The notes beneath the pieces were generated by a model that made no database searches, was not told the DNA's origin, and was given only the letters and a program-made list of their open reading frames with translations. Positions 35,688-44,641 of a stretch of 64,000 nt of DNA are shown here, in pieces (positions within the stretch are counted from its first letter, which is position 1; each line of letters begins with the position of its first letter). The translations under genes and the position numbers were made by a program. Source of the DNA: an uncultured Clostridia bacterium (GTDB lineage Bacteria; Bacillota; Clostridia; UBA1381); the NCBI GenBank assembly GCA_934501535.1, contig CAKSUM010000010.1:1-64000 (forward strand), read 5' to 3'.

Positions 35688-36251
35688 TTAACCGTTTCTT
35701 TCGGTTTCTATCAGCTTTTCGGCGAGACATTTTAAAACGTTTGCGGATACCGATGTCTGCATCATCAGGTCATTCATTCTTTCCGGATTGTCTGACTCAC
35801 CCGTGAGAATGGGGGCTGCGATGCTGTTTGCCAGACCTACAAGATATTCATACGCTTTCTTTTGATTTTTTACAAAAGAGGTGTACACGGAAATTACCTG
35901 CTCCGGAGGAATATCCACAGGAATAAGACGCTGTATTGTTGCAATATTCAGCGTCTGCTTAAGTATACATATTATAATAATGTAGGCAATATGAAGCCTT
36001 GAATATTTTTTCTTTTCGGGCGCCGGCATCATTTTCAGCTTGACGTAGTTATTGATCATCGCCTTTGTCACCTCAAAGCCGTCCTTCATTAAAAAATTCA
36101 GCGACTTTGTATAGCCGTTTACGACTTCAATAACCTGATCCATATATAAATCCAGCTGAGGAAGCTCGTCCCATGACGGAAGTGAATATTCCGATAAAAG
36201 GGTCATACATTTGTCAAATTCGGAAAGCAGTTCCGATTTTTCATCACACAT
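35688..36251 (-). CDS. DUF1836 domain protein
   Basis: The 187-residue protein has the DUF1836 opening PSWDELPQLDLYMDQVIEVVNGY (about 24-46). Helical parts follow (EVTKAMINNYVKLKMMPAP, RLHIAYIIIICILKQTLNIATIQRLI). The family resembles MerR/helix-turn-helix regulators in the first half and is common in Firmicutes, but its role is unknown. The start ATG follows AAAGGAGA. It and the small membrane protein upstream of 35639 run in the same direction with a 48-bp gap and may share a transcript. Confidence 0.82.
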   Translation of the reverse strand: MCDEKSELLSEFDKCMTLLSEYSLPSWDELPQLDLYMDQVIEVVNGYTKSLNFLMKDGFEVTKAMINNYVKLKMMPAPEKKKYSRLHIAYIIIICILKQTLNIATIQRLIPVDIPPEQVISVYTSFVKNQKKAYEYLVGLANSIAAPILTGESDNPERMNDLMMQTSVSANVLKCLAEKLIETERNG

Positions 36252-36330
36252 ATATAAAAATCTCCTTTACGTTATATTATAAAGTATATCACCTGATTTG
36301 CAATAAATCAAGAATTATTTTTAAAATATG

Positions 36331-36359
36331 TTGACAAAATAAAAAATATTTGATAAAAT
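36331..36359 (+). promoter_or_regulatory. Promoter of the hemolysin III-like gene
   Basis: TTGACA (36331-36336) and TAAAAT (36354-36359) are 17 bp apart, 51 bp before the start codon. Confidence 0.8.
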
Positions 36360-36409
36360 AGTATTGAATACCACGTGTAATAATTATTAATATAAAAGGC
36401 GGTGTAACA

Positions 36410-37060
36410 ATGAAGAAGAAAATATCAAGAACACAGAGTTTGGGGGAGGAAATTGCGAACGCGGTTTCGCACGGAGTCGGGACGCTGCTGTCAATAGCGG
36501 GGCTTGTAGTGCTTATAGTTGCCGCATGCAAAAACAAGCTCGGTCCGGCGGCGGTGGTGAGCGCCGCTCTATACGGCTCGGGGCTGACGATTTTATACAC
36601 GTCATCGTCGCTTTATCATTCGCTCACAAACAAAACCGCAAAAAAGGTGTTCAGAATATTTGACCACTGTTCAATATTTTTATTGATTTTAAGCTCGTAT
36701 ATTCCGATTTTCCTGGTGGTGATAAAGGGCGCGTTGGGCTGGACAATGTTCGGCATAACCGTATTCTGCGCGGTGCTTGGGATTGTATTCAATTCCATCA
36801 ATCTTGAAAGATGGGATAAAATTTCACAGGTGCTGTATCTCGTAATGGGCTGGCAGGCACTGATGATTATAAGACCGCTGTACCGTATGTTCGATACGTT
36901 TGAATTTACCATGCTGCTGCTCGGCGGAATTGCATATACGCTGGGAACGGTATTTTACCGAAACCAAAAGCTTAAATACATGCATTTTATATGGCACATA
37001 TTTGTGCTTGCGGGCAGTGTACTGCACTATTTTATGATATTACATTTTTATATGAGGTAG
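36410..37060 (+). CDS. Hemolysin III / TrhA-family (PAQR) membrane protein
   Basis: The 216-residue, seven-helix protein shows the PAQR signatures: EEIANAVSHGVGTLLSI near the start, SSSLYHSLTNKTAKKVFRIFDHCSIFLLI (about 66-94) and the final FIWHIFVLAGSVLHYFMIL, with the conserved metal-binding Ser/His/Asp positions. Despite the name, most bacterial members act in membrane-lipid balance (TrhA) and are not toxins. Ribosome binding site AAAGGCGGTG precedes ATG. The acyl-CoA synthetase starts 6 bp later, which fits a shared lipid role. Confidence 0.9.
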   Translation: MKKKISRTQSLGEEIANAVSHGVGTLLSIAGLVVLIVAACKNKLGPAAVVSAALYGSGLTILYTSSSLYHSLTNKTAKKVFRIFDHCSIFLLILSSYIPIFLVVIKGALGWTMFGITVFCAVLGIVFNSINLERWDKISQVLYLVMGWQALMIIRPLYRMFDTFEFTMLLLGGIAYTLGTVFYRNQKLKYMHFIWHIFVLAGSVLHYFMILHFYMR

Positions 37061-37066
37061 AAAGAT

Positions 37067-38746
37067 ATGCTTAAAAAGATTGTTAACACCGGAATTTACG
37101 GCAAGGAGCCGCTGTTTGATGTAAGGGAAATTTCAACACTTCGTGAAATGTTTGAAACAAGCACGCAAATATTTTCAGAACGTATTGCATTTATGCAGAA
37201 ATATGATAATGAGTCGCCGTATAAGCCGATAACCTATACGCAGTATCGCAGCGATGTATACGCAATGGGGGAATATCTGTGCGGCGAGGGGCTGAAGGAT
37301 GAGAAAATCGCACTGGCAGGCGAAAATTGCTATGAATGGGCAGTATCATATATGGCGATTGTAGGGGGAACCGGCACGGTGGTTCCGCTTGACAAGGAAC
37401 TGACATTTGCGGAGATGAAGTCACTGGCGGAGTTTGCCGGCTGCACTGCGGTTCTGTGCACGAAGGCGGTTTTAAAACGCAACCCGGAGCTTGCCGATTT
37501 GGGAATAAAGCTCATATGCATAAATGACGGCTTTGAAGAAAAAACCGAAGCCGGAAGAAAACTTGCGGCGGAGGGACAGCGCTTGTTTGCCGACGCTGCG
37601 GTTAAGCCGGAGGACATCAATATTATTATCTTCACCTCCGGAACCTCGGGCACACCGAAAGGCGTTATGCTCAGTCACAGAAATATCTGCTCGAACATCA
37701 TGAATATTTGTTCCGTGTTCAAAATCACCAAATATGACCGCGTATTCTCGCTTTTGCCGCTGCACCATACTTATGAGTGCACCTGCGGTTATCTTTGTGA
37801 AATATATGTCGGCGCGTCAATAGCATACTGCCGCGGACTTCGGTATATAGTAAAGGATATGCAGGAAAGCGGCCCTACGATGTTTTTCTGCGTGCCGATG
37901 GTTTTAGAGGGTATATACAAAACGCTGAACCGCACGATTGAAAAAACGGGAAAAAGCGGAAAAATTAAAAAAGCGCTGATGCTTTCCAAAGCCATGAAAA
38001 AGATAGGCGTGGATATAAGGCGCACGCTGTTTAAAGAAATAATAGATAATTTCGGCGGACGGCTAAACATGTTTCTTGTCGGAGCCGCGCCGGTCAAGCC
38101 GGAAACGATGCAGTTTTTCACCGATATAGGCATAACCACGATACAGGGCTACGGAATGACCGAATGTTCGCCGCTGATTGCGGAAAACCGCGCTTCACAT
38201 TATCGCAATGACTCGGTCGGCATGCCGCTCCCCGAGCTTGAACTGAAAATTTACAAGCCGGATAAAAACGGCGTCGGTGAAATTATCGTAAAAGGCGAGA
38301 ATGTTATGTGCGGATATTACAAAAATCCGGAGGAGACGGAAAAGGTATTAAAAGACGGTTGGCTGCATACCGGTGATATGGGATATGTGAAAGACGGCTT
38401 TGTATACCTTACGGGACGTCTGAAAAATCTGATTATAACATCAAACGGAGAAAATATTTTCCCCGAAGAAATAGAAAACATTCTTTCCGCATCGCCGTAT
38501 ATAAGCGAATGCATGGTTTATCAGCAGGATAACGTGATTACGGCGCAGATATATCCGGATAAGGAGGAAATAGCGTCGGCGCTGGGAGAGTATACCGAGG
38601 CGGGAGCGGAAAAGCTTCTTGCTGATGAAATCAAAAAAATCAACGGCACAAATCCGCCGTACAAAGCGGTGAAAAAGTTTATTATCCGCAAAGAGGAGTT
38701 TGTTAAGACAACTACGCGTAAAATTAAAAGATACGCAAATATGTAA
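37067..38746 (+). CDS. AMP-forming long-chain acyl-CoA synthetase
   Basis: The 559-residue ANL-superfamily enzyme activates fatty acids to acyl-CoA through an acyl-AMP. It carries the AMP/phosphate loop IIFTSGTSGTPKGVMLSH (about 186), GYGMTECSPL near 363, GWLHTGDMGYV near 430 and the hinge GRLKNLIITSNGENIFPEE near 450, with a C-terminal catalytic Lys in TTTRKIKRY. Length and sequence fit long-chain acyl-CoA ligases (FadD/LCFA group) rather than acetyl-CoA synthetase. It is 6 bp after the PAQR gene. Confidence 0.9.
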   Translation: MLKKIVNTGIYGKEPLFDVREISTLREMFETSTQIFSERIAFMQKYDNESPYKPITYTQYRSDVYAMGEYLCGEGLKDEKIALAGENCYEWAVSYMAIVGGTGTVVPLDKELTFAEMKSLAEFAGCTAVLCTKAVLKRNPELADLGIKLICINDGFEEKTEAGRKLAAEGQRLFADAAVKPEDINIIIFTSGTSGTPKGVMLSHRNICSNIMNICSVFKITKYDRVFSLLPLHHTYECTCGYLCEIYVGASIAYCRGLRYIVKDMQESGPTMFFCVPMVLEGIYKTLNRTIEKTGKSGKIKKALMLSKAMKKIGVDIRRTLFKEIIDNFGGRLNMFLVGAAPVKPETMQFFTDIGITTIQGYGMTECSPLIAENRASHYRNDSVGMPLPELELKIYKPDKNGVGEIIVKGENVMCGYYKNPEETEKVLKDGWLHTGDMGYVKDGFVYLTGRLKNLIITSNGENIFPEEIENILSASPYISECMVYQQDNVITAQIYPDKEEIASALGEYTEAGAEKLLADEIKKINGTNPPYKAVKKFIIRKEEFVKTTTRKIKRYANM

Positions 38747-38753
38747 GTTTTTA

Positions 38754-38782
38754 TTGCAAATTGCGGAGAATTGTAGTATAAT
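38754..38782 (+). promoter_or_regulatory. Promoter of citrate synthase
   Basis: TTGCAA (38754-38759) and TATAAT (38777-38782) are 17 bp apart, 41 bp before the ATG. Confidence 0.75.
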
Positions 38783-38823
38783 ATATGTACCTGTATCCAA
38801 TAAAGACCAAAGGAGATGATATT

Positions 38824-40188
38824 ATGAGAGATTCACATTACTCAGCAATTACACCGCAGATAGAAGAACTTGTGGAAAAATGCCGCGAAAACAGCAATAT
38901 AGACCCGGCGCTGTATGGTAAATTTGAAGTAAAAAGGGGCTTGCGCGACCTCGACGGACGCGGAGTGCTTACCGGTCTTACCGAGATTTCGACTATTTAC
39001 TCGTCAAAAACGATGGACGGAGTATCGATTCCGTGCGATGGCGAGCTGTATTACCGTGGAATTAATATAAATGACTTGGTGGACGGTTTCTTAAAAGACG
39101 GTAGATTTGGGTTTGAAGAAACGGTATATCTGCTCCTTTTCGGGCAACTTCCGAATAAAACCGAGCTTGCGGATTTTGAAAAACTGCTTGCAAAGGACAG
39201 AACGCTGCCCACAAATTTCGTGCGTGATGTTATCATGAAAGCGCCCAACGCCGACATAATGAACTCACTTGCACGAAGCGTGCTGACGCTGTATTCATAC
39301 GATAAAAACGCGAACGATATATCATTGCCGAATGTTTTGCGGCAGTGCCTGCAGCTTATTGCAAATTTTCCGCTTTTGTCGGTGTATGCGTATCAGGCGC
39401 ACAATCACTACAATAAGCATAAGGGCTTGTATATTCATCGTCCGAACGCAAAACTGTCTACGGCGGAAAATATATTAAGGCTTTTGCGTTCCGATAAGGT
39501 ATTTACGCATCTGGAGGCGCAGATACTCGATATGGCGCTTGTTCTGCACGCAGAGCACGGCGGCGGAAACAATTCTACATTTACAACACATGTGGTAACT
39601 TCCTCGGGTACCGATACTTATTCATCGGTTGCCGCGTCGCTTTGTTCGCTCAAGGGTCCCAAGCACGGCGGCGCAAATATAAAGGTAAAGCACATGTTTG
39701 ATGACTTGATGCAAAACGTAAAAGACTGGAAAGATGATGAACATATTACCGATTATCTTGAACGCGTTCTGAATAAAGACGCATTTGATAAAAGCGGTCT
39801 GATTTACGGTATGGGTCACGCGGTTTATTCAATTTCCGACCCGCGTGCTGAAATATTCAAGAGATTTGTGGGTAAGCTGTCCGAGGAAAAGGGAAGATAT
39901 GAGGAATATCTGCTTTATACAAAGGTGGCGGAGCTTGCTACCGAGCTTGTTGCGAAAAAGCGGAAAATATACAAGGGAGTAAGCCCGAATATCGACTTTT
40001 ACAGCGGATTTGCGTATTCGATGCTCGAGCTTCCGGAGGAGCTGTACACCCCGATGTTCGCAACGGCAAGAATAGCCGGCTGGAGCGCACATCGCATAGA
40101 AGAGCTTATAAACGCAAACAAGATAATACGTCCGGCCTATATGTCCGTTTCGGAATTAAGAGATTATGTGCCGCTTGACAAAAGATAA
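38824..40188 (+). CDS. Citrate synthase
   Basis: The 454-residue enzyme condenses acetyl-CoA and oxaloacetate to citrate. Active-site landmarks are LVLHAEHGGGNNST near 242 (His), KGPKHGGANIKV near 285, YGMGHAVYSISDPRA near 332 (His) and a C-terminal Asp in SPNIDFYSG near 397. The N-terminal GLRDLDGRGVLTGLTEIS is typical of the clostridial type, longer than hexameric GltA. ATG 38824 follows AAAGGAGATGATATT. The gene lies 11 bp before the stalk-domain gene and may be cotranscribed with it. Confidence 0.95.
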   Translation: MRDSHYSAITPQIEELVEKCRENSNIDPALYGKFEVKRGLRDLDGRGVLTGLTEISTIYSSKTMDGVSIPCDGELYYRGININDLVDGFLKDGRFGFEETVYLLLFGQLPNKTELADFEKLLAKDRTLPTNFVRDVIMKAPNADIMNSLARSVLTLYSYDKNANDISLPNVLRQCLQLIANFPLLSVYAYQAHNHYNKHKGLYIHRPNAKLSTAENILRLLRSDKVFTHLEAQILDMALVLHAEHGGGNNSTFTTHVVTSSGTDTYSSVAASLCSLKGPKHGGANIKVKHMFDDLMQNVKDWKDDEHITDYLERVLNKDAFDKSGLIYGMGHAVYSISDPRAEIFKRFVGKLSEEKGRYEEYLLYTKVAELATELVAKKRKIYKGVSPNIDFYSGFAYSMLELPEELYTPMFATARIAGWSAHRIEELINANKIIRPAYMSVSELRDYVPLDKR

Positions 40189-40199
40189 GGAGAAAAAAG

Positions 40200-41060
40200 A
40201 TGTTAAAAAGAACTTTGATTGCGGCAGCTGCTGTTTTCATGATATTCACTGCCGCTGTGAGCGCGGAATATAACAAGTATAATGAAGAAAGCTATGTAAA
40301 TGTTTCAAATAAAACGCTCGGTGATGTTGCGGAAGTGTTTCAGGTAACCGCGGACGAATTTAAAGCGGAGTTCGGACTGCCGGAGGATATGCCGGCGGAT
40401 ACCAACGAAGCAGCGGCATATTATCATCTGACCGTGGGCGGCTATGCGAAATATGTCGGCCGCGATGTCGATGAGGTGATAAGCGAAATAAGCAGCATGT
40501 CCGGCGGAGCGGCGGTGGATAAGGATATGTCCTTTGCTGATGCGGAAGATAACATTCTGCTCGTAAAATATTTTGAGCCGATGACAATTGAAGAATTGAA
40601 AAAGGAATACGGTTTCGGCGATGAAGTGAATGAAAATACACGCTACGGCGAGGTCAGAAATACTATCTACAAGACTATCATTGAAAATCTGAAAACCTTG
40701 TCATACTTCAACAGGGATTCAATTCTTGTGATGCTGAACGGCAGATACCTCGATTTTGACGTTGCGCCGATGATTATTAATGACCGGACAATGGTTCCCA
40801 TGCGCGCGATTTTCCAGGCTTTGGGCGCGGAGGTTGAATGGAGCGGCGAGTCTAAAACCATTATGGCACGGCACGGTTCGGATTTCATCACTATGCAGGT
40901 GGGCAGAAATGAAATGTTTTTAAACGAAGACAAAATTGAACTTGATACGCCGTCAACTATAGTTGACGGAAGAACGCTTGTGCCGCTGCGCGCGGTTGCA
41001 GAGGCTCTGAATACGCAGGTTTTCTATAATCCAGATACCAAAACGGTTGTTATTCACTGA
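40200..41060 (+). CDS. Secreted stalk-domain protein (copper amine oxidase N-like)
   Basis: The 286-residue exported protein has a signal peptide (KRTLIAAAAVFMIFTAAVSA, cleavage near residue 22). A helical middle of two similar units follows: LGDVAEVFQVTADEFKAEFGLP and IEELKKEYGFGDEVNENT. The C-terminal stalk domain reads VMLNGRYLDFDVAPMIINDR, MVPMRAIFQALGAEVEW and TLVPLRAVAEALN (about 180-286). This domain is named after copper amine oxidases but carries no oxidase activity and is used for surface anchoring. Start supported by AAGGAG. No partner is certain. Confidence 0.82.
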   Translation: MLKRTLIAAAAVFMIFTAAVSAEYNKYNEESYVNVSNKTLGDVAEVFQVTADEFKAEFGLPEDMPADTNEAAAYYHLTVGGYAKYVGRDVDEVISEISSMSGGAAVDKDMSFADAEDNILLVKYFEPMTIEELKKEYGFGDEVNENTRYGEVRNTIYKTIIENLKTLSYFNRDSILVMLNGRYLDFDVAPMIINDRTMVPMRAIFQALGAEVEWSGESKTIMARHGSDFITMQVGRNEMFLNEDKIELDTPSTIVDGRTLVPLRAVAEALNTQVFYNPDTKTVVIH

Positions 41061-41106
41061 TTTGTAACATGCCGCGCCGGTCTGTATGACGGCGATACAT
41101 AAGAAT

Positions 41107-41143
41107 ATCCGTACATGTGAGATGACGCATGTGCGGATTTTTT
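41107..41143 (+). terminator. Terminator after the stalk-domain gene
   Basis: ATCCGTACATG (41107-41117) pairs with CATGTGCGGAT (41128-41138, one G-U) and is followed by six T. Confidence 0.85.
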
Positions 41144-41227
41144 GTGTCTTTAAACGCGGAAATACCCCATGTTCTGTGGAGGGAAAGCTTTGTGCGAAAA
41201 TGTCCAATTTCTCGTTTAATTAATTCA

Positions 41228-41256
41228 TTGAAATCCCCGGTGCGTTCTGATATAAT
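41228..41256 (+). promoter_or_regulatory. Promoter of the glycosidase-like gene
   Basis: TTGAAA (41228-41233) and TATAAT (41251-41256) are 17 bp apart, 29 bp before the ATG. Confidence 0.85.
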
Positions 41257-41285
41257 TCACATAGCGAAAGCTGAGGAGGGAACGT

Positions 41286-43223
41286 ATGTTTGATATTAAA
41301 TTTAATTATGTAAACGGCGGTGTTGATATAATCCGCAATACTGAAGATAAGTATAAAATGAATTGGATTGAGGGCGCGAATACATGGGGCGTTATAAAAA
41401 ATTCCAAAACCGAATCGGTCACACGCTGCGAAAACGGTCTTATTGCCGTATACCGCGCGCCGAATTTTTCGGTCACGGTAAGGCGCAGCCTTGAAAATGA
41501 TATTTACAGGGAAAGCTATACCTTTGAAAACACGCAGGGCAGAGAGATATTTATAAGCCGCGGCGGCGCCGGGATTTACACAACCTTCAATGACAGCTAT
41601 ACGGCGGCAAGTGTTTGCATGACCGAAAGATGTCATACACATATCTGGTGCGGAGAGAATACCTCGTATATCAATGCCGTGAAAATGGGGCCTTTTCCGT
41701 ATGGACTGGGGCTGGTGCTGACGAAAGGCAGCCTTGATACCTACAGTGTGGAGAGAAATATTGCCGAGTCCAGCAATGACCGCGGAGATTTCATTCTGCA
41801 CCCGTCGGCGTTCAAGCTGAAACGAGGTGAAAAGATGTGCATAGAATGGGAAATGTTTTGGTATGATGACGGAAACTTCCGCGGTGCACTGGAAAAATAT
41901 GATACTGCCGTTCTTATCGGCGCAGAAAATTATACCGTGTATTCAGATGAAAAAATCAAATTCAGCGTCAACCGCGAAAATGCGGAAATTTTGCTTGACG
42001 GAGAGGCAGTGAAAACAACGGCGGAAAGCGGTAAAACGGTGGTGGAATATACACCGTCGCGGCTCGGGCATCATGAATTTGAAATACGCTCCGGAAGCGT
42101 GCGGACAAAGGCGGAATTTTTTATGCAGATACCGTTTCGCGAGCTTGCGCGCAAAAGAGCGGAATTTATTACACAAAAACAGCAGTATCACTGTGACGGC
42201 AGTGCGCTCGACGGAGCGTATCTGATATATGACAATCAGGATAAATGTCTTATTTTTGACGAGCTTTGGGGCGATTACAATGCCTCGCGCGAACGTCTTG
42301 TAATGGGAATTTTCATTGCAAAGTATTTGCAGCATGACCGTGACACAAAGATGTACGAGAGTCTTATGAAATATTATAAATTCGTAACGCGTGAATTTTA
42401 TGACGAGGAAACGGGCGAAGTGTATAACGATATAGGCAAAGACCCGTCGAGAAAGCGGCTTTATAATGCGCCCTGGATGTCGGTGTTCGTGATGGAAATG
42501 TACAATCTCACAAAAAATCCCGATTATCTTGAAAAAATGTACAGGCTGCTCGAGGTTTACTACAGTATCGGCGGAGAAAATTTCTACCCGAACGGACTGT
42601 CGTTGTATGAAACGGTGGAGGCGCTGAAAAAAGAGGGCATGAACGATAAAGCGGAAAGCCTGACGAAAATGTACCGCCGTCATGTTGATAATATTATTAA
42701 AACGGGCTTTAATTACCCCGAACATGAGGTCATGTATGAACAGACAATCGTTTCACCGGCGGTGCTGATGATAGCGCAGATGTATATGATTGACCGTGAT
42801 GAAAAACTAATTGAGGAATGTAAAAAGCATATAAAAATACTGGAAAAATTCAACGGTGCACAGCCGAGTCATTATCTCAATGACCTTGCAATACGTCATT
42901 GGGACGCCTATTGGTTCGGCAAACGAAAAATGTGGGGCGATACGTTTCCGCACAGTGCGTCGGTACATACCTCCAACGGATTTTTGCACTATGCGCTGAT
43001 TTCGGGCGATGAGGAGTATAAAAAGCGTGCGGTTTGCGGAGCGAGAAACAATCTGTCGGTATATGAGCCGGACGGCAGCGCGCATTGTACGCGCGTTCAT
43101 CCGCTGACGGTAAACGGACTGCGCGGCGAATTTTATGACGAGTTTGCGAATGAGCAGGACGGATTTCTGTATTATATGATAAAATTTTTCGGCGAGCTTG
43201 ACGGTAAGGAGAAACAGAAGTGA
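41286..43223 (+). CDS. Six-hairpin glycosidase-like protein, family not assigned
   Basis: The 645-residue protein seems to have a beta-sandwich N-terminal half (about 1-290; VRRSLENDIYRESYTFENTQ, GPFPYGLGLVLTKG) and an all-helical second half. That half reads like an (alpha/alpha)6 barrel (LWGDYNASRERLVMGIFIAKYLQ, APWMSVFVMEMYNLTKNPDYL, HWDAYWFGKRKMWGDTFPHSA). Such folds occur in glycoside hydrolases and polysaccharide lyases. Conserved-looking Asp, His and Trp in the barrel are candidates for the active site. No signal peptide. Its stop overlaps the MATE transporter start, so they are cotranscribed. I cannot name a substrate. Confidence 0.6.
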   Translation: MFDIKFNYVNGGVDIIRNTEDKYKMNWIEGANTWGVIKNSKTESVTRCENGLIAVYRAPNFSVTVRRSLENDIYRESYTFENTQGREIFISRGGAGIYTTFNDSYTAASVCMTERCHTHIWCGENTSYINAVKMGPFPYGLGLVLTKGSLDTYSVERNIAESSNDRGDFILHPSAFKLKRGEKMCIEWEMFWYDDGNFRGALEKYDTAVLIGAENYTVYSDEKIKFSVNRENAEILLDGEAVKTTAESGKTVVEYTPSRLGHHEFEIRSGSVRTKAEFFMQIPFRELARKRAEFITQKQQYHCDGSALDGAYLIYDNQDKCLIFDELWGDYNASRERLVMGIFIAKYLQHDRDTKMYESLMKYYKFVTREFYDEETGEVYNDIGKDPSRKRLYNAPWMSVFVMEMYNLTKNPDYLEKMYRLLEVYYSIGGENFYPNGLSLYETVEALKKEGMNDKAESLTKMYRRHVDNIIKTGFNYPEHEVMYEQTIVSPAVLMIAQMYMIDRDEKLIEECKKHIKILEKFNGAQPSHYLNDLAIRHWDAYWFGKRKMWGDTFPHSASVHTSNGFLHYALISGDEEYKKRAVCGARNNLSVYEPDGSAHCTRVHPLTVNGLRGEFYDEFANEQDGFLYYMIKFFGELDGKEKQK

Positions 43224-44632
43224 AAGTGAAGGCAGAACGGAAACAGCCCGACATGACATCAGGGCCGATACTAAAAAATATCATTGCATTTGCACTGCCG
43301 CTTATGCTGACAAATTTGCTGCAGGTTTTGTATTCGGTATCGGATACGGTTATAGTGAGTCTCTCCGGCGAGCCGGACGCTGTCGGTGCAATCGGAACCA
43401 CAACCGCTATGATAAATCTGATTATAAACATATTTATCGGCTGCAGCGTAGGCGCAAAGGTAACGATGGCGCGGAATATCGGTGCGGAAAACAAAACGGA
43501 AGCGGAAAACACCCTGCATACAGCTATGCTGATAAGCGTGATTTTCGGTATAATCTGTGCCGCTGTCGGAATTGCGGCGGCGGAACCGATGCTTGCTGCT
43601 ATGGGCAATGACGGAAAACTGCTGCGGCTTGCCGTGATATATACTAAAATATATTTTCTCGGAGTGCCGTTTATATCGGTGACGAATTTTGCGGCGGCGA
43701 TTATTCATGCCGGCGGCGATACCAAAACGCCTCTGTATATTATGACGTTTTCCGGGCTTTTGAATGTCGGACTGAATTTGTTTTTTGTCCTTGCATGCAG
43801 TATGTCGGTTGACGGCATGGCTATTGCAACCGCTTTGTCCAATGCCGTTTCGGCGATACTTTTAACGGGACATCTTGCGAGGGGTAGAAACGGTTTCGGG
43901 CTGAAAATAAAGAAACTGAAAGTAGAAAAAAAGGCTCTTTTAAATATTCTGCATATAGGGGTTCCGGCAGGAATACAAAGCGCGCTGTTTTCGCTGTCGC
44001 ATATGGTTATACAGTCATCGATTGTAGCGGTGAATAATGCGGCAGTACCGCCGGGAAGTGAGTTTCAGCCGGTTGTGAAGGGGAGCGCGGCGACAGCGAG
44101 TATCGAAAGCTTCGGAGTTACGGGTGTAAATTCGATTGCACAGGCTGCGATTTCATTCACGGGACAGAATATGGGCAGAAAAAATTATGAGCGCATAGAA
44201 AAAATCCGCAGCTGCTGTTATGCAAGCGTGTTTGTCTTTGCGGCAGTATTTGCGGTATTTATGCTTACGCTGAAAAATCCGATGCTCAGTCTTTACGGCG
44301 TAACATCGGGAGCGCCGGGCAGTCTTATGCAAATCGCATATGATACCGCGGTGACAAGAATGTACTGCATGTTCATTCCGTACTTTCTGCTCGGATTTAT
44401 GGAGGTCGGCTCGGGAGTTATGCAGGGAATGGGACGTTCCTTTACGTCAACGGCGGTATCGCTTACCGGCTCGGTTGCTTTTCGGATATTGTGGATTATG
44501 ACAGTGTTCCGCGCTTTTCCGACGTCGGCAGCGATATTCATATCCTATCCTGTTTCATGGGTTATTACCGCTGCCGCGCATTATATATGCACAAGGACCG
44601 TTTTGAAAAAATTAAAGGCTGAAAAGGGCTGA
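43220..44632 (+). CDS. MATE-family efflux transporter
   Basis: The 470-residue, 12-helix protein starts with the family pattern SGPILKNIIAFALPLMLTNLLQVLYSVSDTVIVS and has two pseudo-repeats of six helices. Typical stretches are NIFIGCSVGAKVTMARNIGA near 73 and VSFTGQNMGRKNYERI-like AAISFTGQNMG near 315. MATE proteins export drugs or metabolites with Na+ or H+. Start is GTG 43220 with AAGGAG 9 nt upstream, overlapping the previous stop. Linkage to a glycosidase-like gene may mean it moves a sugar-related compound, but the substrate is not shown. Confidence 0.9.
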   Translation: MKVKAERKQPDMTSGPILKNIIAFALPLMLTNLLQVLYSVSDTVIVSLSGEPDAVGAIGTTTAMINLIINIFIGCSVGAKVTMARNIGAENKTEAENTLHTAMLISVIFGIICAAVGIAAAEPMLAAMGNDGKLLRLAVIYTKIYFLGVPFISVTNFAAAIIHAGGDTKTPLYIMTFSGLLNVGLNLFFVLACSMSVDGMAIATALSNAVSAILLTGHLARGRNGFGLKIKKLKVEKKALLNILHIGVPAGIQSALFSLSHMVIQSSIVAVNNAAVPPGSEFQPVVKGSAATASIESFGVTGVNSIAQAAISFTGQNMGRKNYERIEKIRSCCYASVFVFAAVFAVFMLTLKNPMLSLYGVTSGAPGSLMQIAYDTAVTRMYCMFIPYFLLGFMEVGSGVMQGMGRSFTSTAVSLTGSVAFRILWIMTVFRAFPTSAAIFISYPVSWVITAAAHYICTRTVLKKLKAEKG

Positions 44633-44641
44633 CAAAACCTT

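Noticed and set aside
35355..35735. Plus-strand open frame over the small membrane-protein gene
   Set aside because: It lacks a ribosome binding site and membrane or domain features; the minus-strand gene has both a Shine-Dalgarno sequence and a terminator.
42807..43608. Long open frames antisense to the glycosidase-like/MATE junction
   Set aside because: They span two coupled plus-strand genes, have no start signals and show low-complexity composition.
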